Part shown: one piece after another, positions 54,085 to 61,342 of the stretch | Position numbering within the stretch: position 1 is the first letter of the stretch | Layout: every line of letters starts with the position of its first letter | NCBI RefSeq assembly: GCF_000745315.1 | Contig: NZ_JQNQ01000001.1 | Span: 2,914,001 to 2,978,000 of the forward strand | DNA from: Salegentibacter sp. Hel_I_6 | GTDB lineage: Bacteria; Bacteroidota; Bacteroidia; Flavobacteriales; Flavobacteriaceae | Direction of reading: 5' to 3' | DNA length: 64,000 nt | The notes under the pieces: model-generated | Told to the model about the DNA's origin: nothing | Databases searched by the model: none | The model's input: only the letters and a program-made list of their open reading frames with translations | Translations under genes and position numbers: made by a program

Positions 54085-55062
54085 ATGAAAAAAATATACC
54101 TTTTACCTATAATTCTTTTTGTTTTTCTTGCTTGTGAAAAGGAAAACGCTTCTTCAGAAGAAGAAGATAAAGAGCTTTCCAGTTGGGAAAATCACCAGTC
54201 TTTTACTACTTCTTATCCAACCTTTAGCATGCCTTTTAGCGAAGATTTCATAGCAAATCCTGAAGCTATAGGTGAGGTAAATCTATCCGAAACTTCTGGT
54301 TTGGCCTATTCGGTAAATAACCCGGGTATGATCTGGGCACATAATGATTCTGGTCATCCGAACATTATCTTTTTACTGGATGCAGAAAATGGTAACCTGG
54401 TGGCAAGGTATACTATTAACGGTTCCAACAGTATAGATTGGGAAGATATGGAAATTGCCATAGATCCTCAAAATGGGGAAGCCTATCTATATATCGGCGA
54501 TATAGGAGATAATTCTGAGAGAAGGCCGAATTATTCAATTTATAGATTTAAAGAACCGGTATATCAGGAGTCACACAGCGCTGGCGGAGCGGTAAGTTGG
54601 GATCCTGAAGATTTCTCCAGGATAAGAATTAATTATCCTGATGGCAGCCATGATGCCGAAAGCTTATTTTTAGACCCTGAAACCCAGGATATATTTCTGG
54701 TAACTAAAAGAGATGTGAATTCTACAATTTACGTAGTGCCGTTTCCTTATGATGCCTCCGAAGAAAACCTGATGTATAAGGTGGGTGAATTTTCTTTTAG
54801 AAATGCATCGGCCGGAACGGTTTCTCTTGATGGTAGCAAGGTGCTAATTAAAAACCGCCAGGAAATATTTTACTGGACCAGGCAGGAAGGCGAAACCATG
54901 GCTGAATTATTACAACGCACACCTGTAAAAGCTCCTTATGTGGGAGAACCTCAGGGCGAAGCCGTATGTTTTGATCACCAGCACAATTATTATACGCTAA
55001 GTGAAGAGCTCAATAATTCCATTGCGCCTACACTTTATAAATACACTTATAAAACCAACTAA
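54085..55062 (+). CDS. lipoprotein with beta-propeller-like fold, phytase-like
   Basis: 325 residues. SPII signal (FLACEK, Cys17). The body shows propeller-like repeats with acidic loops: SGLAYSVNNPGMIWAHNDSG, DWEDMEIAIDP, YIGDIGDNSERRPN, DAESLFLDPET, GEAVCFDH. Acidic clusters of this kind bind Ca2+ in phytase-like propellers, but homology to a known phytase is not certain. It sits between a beta-helix lipoprotein and an LRR lipoprotein and is probably on the cell surface. Confidence 0.6.
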   Translation: MKKIYLLPIILFVFLACEKENASSEEEDKELSSWENHQSFTTSYPTFSMPFSEDFIANPEAIGEVNLSETSGLAYSVNNPGMIWAHNDSGHPNIIFLLDAENGNLVARYTINGSNSIDWEDMEIAIDPQNGEAYLYIGDIGDNSERRPNYSIYRFKEPVYQESHSAGGAVSWDPEDFSRIRINYPDGSHDAESLFLDPETQDIFLVTKRDVNSTIYVVPFPYDASEENLMYKVGEFSFRNASAGTVSLDGSKVLIKNRQEIFYWTRQEGETMAELLQRTPVKAPYVGEPQGEAVCFDHQHNYYTLSEELNNSIAPTLYKYTYKTN

Positions 55063-55072
55063 TTTTTTTATA

Positions 55073-56523
55073 ATGAAAACAACAATCAAAAATTTTTTAA
55101 TGCTTTTTGCATTAGTAATATTGGCGTCCTGTTCCAGCGACGATGATCAAATTATTGACCCTGTAGATGATGATGTAGCCCAGGAGGAAGAGGTAGCAAT
55201 ACCAGATCCTTTGTTAAGTGCTGCAATAAAATCAGAACTGGGTCTGGATGAGAATGACGATATCAATGCCGAAGATATGCTGGATTTAAAGGAACTGGAT
55301 GTTAGCGGATTGGCTTTTGCTGAATTATCGGATTTAACGGGATTGGAATATGCTATTAACCTTACCTATCTTCGTTTTGGTGAAACAGCCGTAACCGATC
55401 TGGACCCAATTTCAGACCTTGAAAATATTGAATATTTGCGTTTTAATAATACGGCAATTACCGACGTTAGTGCGTTATCAAATTATACCTCGCTTACTTA
55501 TTTTAATGCAAATACAGTAACGGGATTAACAGATATTAGTCCGTTGGCAGGAATTACAGGGCTGCAGGAAATCATTTTAAGAGAGGTTCCATTTGGTAAT
55601 GAAGGGATGGAAACCATTAGAAACTTTACTTCGCTTTATAGAATTAATATGCGAGATACTGGGGTGACAGATTTAAGCGTTTTAGGAGAACTAATGGCAG
55701 AAGGAGCTTTGCTTGATAGCACCCCAGGGGCTGCCGATGCCGGTGGAGCAGATTTAGACCTTCGTGGATTATCGATTGCAAATTATACTCCTGTAATTCC
55801 TTATTTAGATAATATAACAACAATAGATGGACTTCCTGAAAACGAAGCGGTAGCCGTTCCCGATGAGAGATTGGCAAGCCAAATACGTATAACATTGGGC
55901 GTGGATCAGGATATTGAACTTACTACCTTATATATGTTGAGCTTAAGCGAACTAAACCTTGATGGTGGAGATGATTAAGTGAAAGTGGGGATATTCGTGA
56001 AATTTCAGATCTTACGGGATTAGAATTTGCTGAAAATCTTACTTACTTACGTTTTGGAGGAACTGCGGTTACCGATTTAACTCCAATTTCAGGCTTGCAA
56101 AACCTGGAATATTTAAGGTTTAACAATACGGGTGTGACAGATTTAAGTCCGTTAGCAGGATATACTTCCTTAACTTATTTTAATGCCAATACAGTAACCG
56201 GAATTACTGATATTAGTCCGTTAGCGGGCAATACGGGTATTAAAGAAATTATATTGAGAGAAGTTCCCTTTGGAAATGAAGGAATGGCAACCATTGCCAA
56301 TTTTACTAATATGTATAGAATCAACATGAGATCTACCGGAGTTACAGATATTACGGTGCTGGGAGAATTGATGGCTCAGGGTGCGCTTTTAGATACTACT
56401 GATGGTGCAGATGAAGCAGGAGGTGCTGATCTCGATTTAAGAGGTTTAAGTATAGAAGACTGGTCTCCAATTGAGCCCTATTTAGACCAAATTTCAAATT
56501 TGGAAGGATATTCAGAAGAATAA
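55073..56523 (+). pseudogene. LRR lipoprotein with internal duplication and a one-base frameshift
   Basis: SPII signal from ATG 55073 (ILASCSSDDD). Two copies of a ~226-residue BspA-like LRR block follow (NLTYLRFGETAVTDLDPISD against NLTYLRFGGTAVTDLTPISG; EIILREVPFGNEGM in both). Matching bases GGATTGGAA (55340) and GGATTAGAA (56017) are 677 bp apart, one short of 226 codons. Frame 1 stops at 55978 (GATGATTAA) where GATGATTTAAGT would continue. So a T was lost at the junction of the repeats. The first half (302 residues) may still be made. Surface adhesin or binding role is likely. Confidence 0.8.
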
Positions 56524-56541
56524 TTTTTTTCACATAATAAC

Positions 56542-56576
56542 ATAGGCTACCTTTTTGGTAGCCTATTATTTTTTAG
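56542..56576 (+). terminator. intrinsic terminator 5 bp before the pyrophosphatase start
   Basis: ATAGGCTACC-TTTTT-GGTAGCCTAT, a perfect 10-bp stem followed by TATTTTTT; the next gene starts at 56581. Confidence 0.8.
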
Positions 56577-56580
56577 AACT

Positions 56581-57276
56581 ATGAGTCACATGAAAAATGC
56601 AGTTTATTTTTTAATAATCACCCTTTTTACCCTGTCTTCCTGCAGAGAGAATAACAGCGAAACCGCAGAAAAAGATCCGGAAAATGAAACAACTTCAGAG
56701 AAGGAAGCCGAGTACAGGATCACCGGAGAGCGACATTTTATAGACGGGTATCCCCCACTGAACCAGGATTCATTAATGCATGTTATTGTTGAAATTCCAA
56801 CCGGTTCTATAGAAAAATGGGAGGTTGAAAAAAAGTCTGGTCACCTGGCTCTTGAAAAAAGAGGAGGTGAACTACGAAGAGTCGATTACCTGGGTTATCC
56901 TGGCAATTACGGGATGGTGCCTCAAACCCTATTAAAAGTCGAGGATGGGGGAGATGGAGATCCTTTAGATGTGTTGATCCTGGGTGAACCACTGGAAAGG
57001 GGCTCCCTGGTTGCGGTAAAACTTATAGGGGTTTTAAAATTACTTGATAGAAATGAACAGGACGATAAATTGATTGCCGTGGTCGAAGGATCTCCTTTCT
57101 TTGAGCTTAACGACCTTGATGAACTCAATTTCGAATTTAAAGGAGTAACCTCAATTATCGAGACCTGGTTTAATAGCTATAAAGGTGGAAATAAGATTGA
57201 AATTATAGGGTTTGAAAATAAAAATAAAGCTGAAGAAATATTAAATGCCGGTATTAACGGTTATAAGAATAAGTAG
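56581..57276 (+). CDS. family I inorganic pyrophosphatase, predicted lipoprotein
   Basis: 231 residues. After an SPII signal (LSSC; Met4 is an alternative start) and a ~25-residue acidic linker comes a family I PPase: EIPTGSIEKWEVEKKSG, YPGNYGMVPQTL, and the signature DGDPLDVLIL with the metal-binding Asp residues. It hydrolyses PPi to two phosphates. Family I enzymes are normally cytosolic; the lipid anchor would place this one in the envelope. Downstream of a terminator behind the TonB-receptor/lipoprotein cluster. It could recover phosphate from external pyrophosphate. Confidence 0.9.
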   Translation: MSHMKNAVYFLIITLFTLSSCRENNSETAEKDPENETTSEKEAEYRITGERHFIDGYPPLNQDSLMHVIVEIPTGSIEKWEVEKKSGHLALEKRGGELRRVDYLGYPGNYGMVPQTLLKVEDGGDGDPLDVLILGEPLERGSLVAVKLIGVLKLLDRNEQDDKLIAVVEGSPFFELNDLDELNFEFKGVTSIIETWFNSYKGGNKIEIIGFENKNKAEEILNAGINGYKNK

Positions 57277-57433
57277 CTTGTATTTTATAAAAATGAATTA
57301 ACCCACCTAAAATAACAGAATTAAGCGGGTTTGGCAATTGCATAAATTGGGGGATTTCCCAAGGCAATTTAATTTCCTGTAATAAATTCTGAAATGCTTT
57401 TTGTTGTAATTTAACTTCCTAATTTTTAAGGAA

Positions 57434-57919
57434 ATGGAGATTCAAAAATTACTTATTTCAGAATTACAGCACGAAGTAGTGCTTACTGAAGAATTCCTAA
57501 AGCGAATTCCTGCTGATAAAATGGATTGGCGACCGCATAAAAAATCAATGAGTATTAAACAACTGGCAAATCATCTTGCAGAAATCCCCAGTTGGATTAC
57601 TGCTACCATGGAAATGGATGAGATGGATATGGCGGGATATAAATCTCCAGATTTTGAAACGGTAGGTGAAATTTTAGAAGTTTTACAAAATAATACCTCT
57701 GAGGCTGAAGCTGCTTTAAAAAAAACTGATGCAGAATATGAAAAGAACTGGAAGATGATTATTGATGGAAAAGCGGTTATGGATATGCCCAAGTTTAGTG
57801 TGCTTAGAATGATGGTGCTAAATCAATTGCCCCATCACAGAGCACAATTAGGTGTTTACTTTAGGTTGTTGGATATTCCTGTTCCTGCAACTTATGGTCC
57901 CTCTGCAGATGAGCGTTAG
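57434..57919 (+). CDS. DinB family metal-binding protein
   Basis: 161 residues, four-helix bundle of the DinB/YfiT superfamily. Metal-ligand candidates are H47 (LANHLAEIP) and H134/H135 (PHHRAQLG). DinB members act as thiol-dependent transferases in other phyla; the role here is unknown. Start from the ATG at 57434. Not obviously in an operon; a promoter for the next gene follows its stop. Confidence 0.85.
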   Translation: MEIQKLLISELQHEVVLTEEFLKRIPADKMDWRPHKKSMSIKQLANHLAEIPSWITATMEMDEMDMAGYKSPDFETVGEILEVLQNNTSEAEAALKKTDAEYEKNWKMIIDGKAVMDMPKFSVLRMMVLNQLPHHRAQLGVYFRLLDIPVPATYGPSADER

Positions 57920-57935
57920 GTTGTTTTTAAATTCA

Positions 57936-57943
57936 TAGCTTTG
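57936..57943 (+). promoter_or_regulatory. -7 element TAGCTTTG
   Basis: A perfect TAnnTTTG match, 14 bp before the ATG of the small membrane-protein gene at 57958. Confidence 0.55.
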
Positions 57944-57957
57944 CACAAATTAAAGCT

Positions 57958-58155
57958 ATGCAAGGATTAAAAGAACAGTTTAGCAATTATTATACGCCAA
58001 AGCGTTTGCTATTAAATGGGATTATTATGTTCGCTGCTACCATTTTCTTTATTTACCAAAGGCCAGAGGAACCATTGTTAGGAATAGGTTTTGGAACAAT
58101 TGCCGCCATTTATTTCGGTTTTTTTGTCTATAAAAAGCTAAAACCTGCTACTTGA
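57958..58155 (+). CDS. small membrane protein
   Basis: 65 residues with two hydrophobic segments (LLLNGIIMFAATIFFIY; GFGTIAAIYFGFFVYKKL) around a short polar loop. No family recognised. It has its own canonical promoter upstream, which supports it as a real gene. Inner membrane. Confidence 0.7.
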   Translation: MQGLKEQFSNYYTPKRLLLNGIIMFAATIFFIYQRPEEPLLGIGFGTIAAIYFGFFVYKKLKPAT

Positions 58156-58245
58156 TTTAAAGGATTATTTTTAATTAAATCAATCATTTGATTTACAGAT
58201 GTTTTCCTCATTTATATTTTATTTTTAATAAGTAGCTTTAGATAC

Positions 58246-58274
58246 TTGTTTCTTTAAAAATAGCCGTACATTTG
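58246..58274 (+). promoter_or_regulatory. typA promoter (-33 TTG, -7 TACATTTG)
   Basis: TTG at 58246-58248, an 18-bp gap, then TACATTTG at 58267-58274, 24 bp before the ATG. A canonical Bacteroidota housekeeping promoter. Confidence 0.7.
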
Positions 58275-58298
58275 CAGCCTTAAAAATGAGGCGCTTAT

Positions 58299-60098
58299 AT
58301 GACAGCTATTAAAAACATCGCGATTATCGCGCACGTAGACCACGGTAAGACTACCCTGGTAGACAAGATTATGTATCACTGCCGTTTGTTCAGGGATAAT
58401 CAAAATACAGGAGATCTTATCCTGGATAATAATGACCAGGAACGTGAACGTGGTATTACAATTACTTCAAAAAACGTATCGGTAGTTTATAAAGACACCA
58501 AAATCAATATTATTGATACTCCTGGCCACGCCGACTTTGGTGGAGAGGTAGAGCGAGTATTGAATATGGCCGATGGGGTTCTTTTGTTGGTAGATGCCTT
58601 TGAAGGTCCAATGCCACAAACCCGTTTTGTATTGCAAAAAGCTATTGACCTTGGTTTAAAACCTTGCGTTGTAGTAAATAAGGTAGATAAACCAAACTGT
58701 ACTCCAGATGAAGTGCACGAAAAGGTTTTTGATCTTATGTTTGAATTAGGTGCCGAAGAATGGCAACTTGATTTCCCAGCGGTTTACGGTTCTGCTCTAA
58801 ACAACTGGATGAGCGACGATCCAAACGAAAAAACAGAAAATATTGAGCCACTTCTTGATATGGTTTTGGAACATATTCCATCTCCTAAAGTACAGGAAGG
58901 TTCGCCACAAATGCTTATTACTTCTTTAGACTTTTCATCTTTTACAGGGAGAATTGCTATTGGAAGAGTACAGCGTGGACATTTAAAAGAAAATATGCAG
59001 GTTTCTTTAGTGAAACGTGACGGTAGTATTAAAAAGACAAGAATTAAGGAACTTTTTATTTTTGAAGGTCTAGGCCGTAAAAAAGTAGAGGAAGTTCAAC
59101 CAGGGGATATTTGTGCTATTGTAGGTCTTGAAGGTTTTGAGATTGGTGATACTGTTGCCGATGTTGAAAATCCTGAAGGTCTTAAAACTATCGCTATAGA
59201 CGAGCCTACAATGAGTATGCTTTTCACTATTAACGATTCTCCTTTCTTCGGAAAAGATGGAAAGTTTGTGACCTCAAGGCATATTAAAGAAAGACTTACC
59301 AGAGAATTAGAGAAAAACCTTGCTCTTAGAGTTAAGGAAACCGATAGTGCCGATAAATTTTTGGTTTATGGGCGCGGAGTAATGCACCTTTCTGTTCTTA
59401 TTGAAACAATGAGAAGAGAAGGTTATGAACTTCAAATTGGACAACCACAGGTAATCATTAAAGAAATTGATGGTGAAAAATGTGAGCCGGTAGAAGAACT
59501 AACTATAGATTTACCTGAAGAAGTTTCAGGAAAAGCTGTAGAAATGGTGACGATGCGAAAGGGAGAAATGTTAAGTATGGAAACCCGTGGCGAGCGAATG
59601 ATCATTCAATTCTTAATTCCTTCTAGAGGAATTATAGGTTTGCGTAATCAGTTACTTACGGCTACTGCAGGTGAAGCTATTATGGCGCACCGTTTTAAAG
59701 AATACCAGCCGCTTAAAGGTGGAATTCCACAGCGTCAAAACGGTTCTTTGATTTCTATGGAACGCGGAAAAGCAATTCCTTATTCTATTGATAAATTACA
59801 GGATAGAGGGAAGTTTTTCGTAGATCCGGGAGAGGAAATTTATGAAGGTCAGGTAATTGGTGAGAATTCACGTCAGGATGATATGGCGGTAAATATTACC
59901 AAAACTAAAAAGCTTTCTAACGTACGTTCTTCTGGAGCCGATGATAAAGCGAAGATTGTTCCTGCACTTAAGTTTTCTTTGGAAGAAGCTCTAGAATATA
60001 TTCAGAAAGATGAATATGTTGAAGTTACTCCAAGTCACTTAAGATTGCGTAAAATTTACCTTACCGAAAACGAACGTAAGAGAAATAAAATAGTTTAA
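58299..60098 (+). CDS. typA: ribosome-associated GTPase TypA/BipA
   Basis: 599 residues. G1 AHVDHGKTT, G2 region RERGITITS, G3 DTPGHADFGGEVER, G4 NKVDKP, then domain II, an EF-G-like domain and the TypA-specific C-terminus (SLEEALEYIQKDEYVEVTP). It acts on the ribosome in 50S maturation and stress responses such as cold. Normal length and intact. Has its own promoter. Confidence 0.97.
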   Translation: MTAIKNIAIIAHVDHGKTTLVDKIMYHCRLFRDNQNTGDLILDNNDQERERGITITSKNVSVVYKDTKINIIDTPGHADFGGEVERVLNMADGVLLLVDAFEGPMPQTRFVLQKAIDLGLKPCVVVNKVDKPNCTPDEVHEKVFDLMFELGAEEWQLDFPAVYGSALNNWMSDDPNEKTENIEPLLDMVLEHIPSPKVQEGSPQMLITSLDFSSFTGRIAIGRVQRGHLKENMQVSLVKRDGSIKKTRIKELFIFEGLGRKKVEEVQPGDICAIVGLEGFEIGDTVADVENPEGLKTIAIDEPTMSMLFTINDSPFFGKDGKFVTSRHIKERLTRELEKNLALRVKETDSADKFLVYGRGVMHLSVLIETMRREGYELQIGQPQVIIKEIDGEKCEPVEELTIDLPEEVSGKAVEMVTMRKGEMLSMETRGERMIIQFLIPSRGIIGLRNQLLTATAGEAIMAHRFKEYQPLKGGIPQRQNGSLISMERGKAIPYSIDKLQDRGKFFVDPGEEIYEGQVIGENSRQDDMAVNITKTKKLSNVRSSGADDKAKIVPALKFSLEEALEYIQKDEYVEVTPSHLRLRKIYLTENERKRNKIV

Positions 60099-60113
60099 TT
60101 GTTCAAACTTTAA

Positions 60114-60238
60114 AGAGTTTGTTTGCTAATTTTCAAAAGGCGTCATGCTGAACTTGTTTCAGCATCTAATAACTTAGAACCTGAAACAAGTTCAGGTTGA
60201 CGTTAAAAAGAGAATTTTCAAACAAACTCTTCTTTTTT
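60114..60238. repeat. double palindrome inside a long terminator-like hairpin
   Basis: Outer arms AAGAGTTTGTTTG and CAAACAAACTCTT enclose two inverted copies of a ~27-bp module (CGTCA..CTGAACTTGTTTCAG at 60139-60165 and its inverse at 60177-60203). A T-run follows and ends 2 bp before the ATG at 60241. The same module occurs singly at 43475-43500. Confidence 0.7.
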
Positions 60239-60240
60239 AT

Positions 60241-60501
60241 ATGGAATTCCTGGGAATTAATCTTACCGAATGGATTGGGTATCTCGCCTCCTTCTTTGTA
60301 GCGATTTCTTTCTTTATGAAGAATATTATAAAGCTTAGAGTAGTAAATAGCCTGGGCTGTATTTTCTTTGTCATCTACGGAATTTTGATAGATTCCTGGC
60401 CGGTAAGTATTACTAATGGAATCATTGTAGCCGTAAATTGCTACTATCTTTTTATCAATAAAAAACCACACCGGGTAAAAGCTGATGAAGTTCAGCCTTA
60501 A
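60241..60501 (+). CDS. YgjV-like small inner-membrane protein
   Basis: 86 residues with three hydrophobic segments (EWIGYLASFFVAISFFM; VVNSLGCIFFVIYGILI; ITNGIIVAVNCYYLFI), the pattern of half-length YgjV/PQ-loop-like proteins. Function unknown. Its ATG follows directly behind the terminator-like hairpin of typA. Its end overlaps the convergent ftsE by 4 bp. Confidence 0.75.
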   Translation: MEFLGINLTEWIGYLASFFVAISFFMKNIIKLRVVNSLGCIFFVIYGILIDSWPVSITNGIIVAVNCYYLFINKKPHRVKADEVQP

Positions 60502-61181
60502 ACTGATTTCTGAACAACTTCAAAAACGCGTTGCCCGTCACATTTTAGAGTTTTAGAAGGATATTTCAGCAATAATGCATAATCATGCGTAGCCATAAGA
60601 ATGGTGTTTCCGTTTTTGCTAATTTCCTGAAGTACTTCCATCACTTCTACTGAGGTTTGTGGGTCAAGATTTCCGGTAGGTTCATCGGCAAGAATAAGTT
60701 CTGGATCATTTAAAAGTGCGCGTGCAATAGCCACACGTTGCTGTTCCCCGCCAGAAAGCTGATAAGGATATTTAAATCCCTTAGATTTCATTCCCACCTT
60801 ATCCAAAACTTCGTCAATCTTATGCTCCATGGCTTTTTGGTCTTTCCAGCCGGTAGCTTTCAACACAAAAAGGAGGTTGTCCTTAATATTTCTATCGGTT
60901 AAAAGTTTGAAATCCTGAAAAACCACGCCAAGTTTTCTTCTTAGAAAAGGAATGTCTTTTTCTTTAAGTGTCCTTAAATTATAATCTACAATAGTACCTT
61001 CTCCTTCGGTAAGCGGTAAATCGCCGTAAAGCGTTTTCATAAAACTACTTTTTCCGGTTCCGGTTTTACCAATTAGGTAAACAAAATCACCTTTTTTTAC
61101 GTGTACATCTACTTCAGATAAAATTAGGCTTTCACGCTGATATATAGCAGCGTTCTTCAATTCCAGGACGGTATTAGACAT
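60498..61181 (-). CDS. ftsE: cell division ATP-binding protein FtsE
   Basis: 227 residues, ABC ATPase. Walker A GKTGTGKSS, Q-loop FQDFKLL, signature LSGGEQQRVAIARAL, Walker B LILADEPTGNLDP, H-loop ATHD. With the membrane protein FtsX it activates peptidoglycan hydrolases at the septum. ftsX is not adjacent here, which is usual for Bacteroidota. Convergent with the YgjV-like gene; divergent from the TPR gene at 61343. Confidence 0.9.
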   Translation of the reverse strand: MSNTVLELKNAAIYQRESLILSEVDVHVKKGDFVYLIGKTGTGKSSFMKTLYGDLPLTEGEGTIVDYNLRTLKEKDIPFLRRKLGVVFQDFKLLTDRNIKDNLLFVLKATGWKDQKAMEHKIDEVLDKVGMKSKGFKYPYQLSGGEQQRVAIARALLNDPELILADEPTGNLDPQTSVEVMEVLQEISKNGNTILMATHDYALLLKYPSKTLKCDGQRVFEVVQKSV

Positions 61182-61310
61182 AGAGATTAAGGCTTTTCTT
61201 CAGTGTAAAAGTATCGGTAAATATACATTTTTCAAAAAGCCCGCGTTTACTTTTTTTTACATTAACATAATTATCACTTTATATCGGCGTTAATAAAGCA
61301 AGGTTTAAAT

Positions 61311-61318
61311 TATCTTTG
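61311..61318 (+). promoter_or_regulatory. -7 element TATCTTTG of the TPR gene
   Basis: A perfect TAnnTTTG match 24 bp before the ATG at 61343. The -33 box is not clear. Confidence 0.6.
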
Positions 61319-61342
61319 AATCATCAACTTAAAAATCTATAA

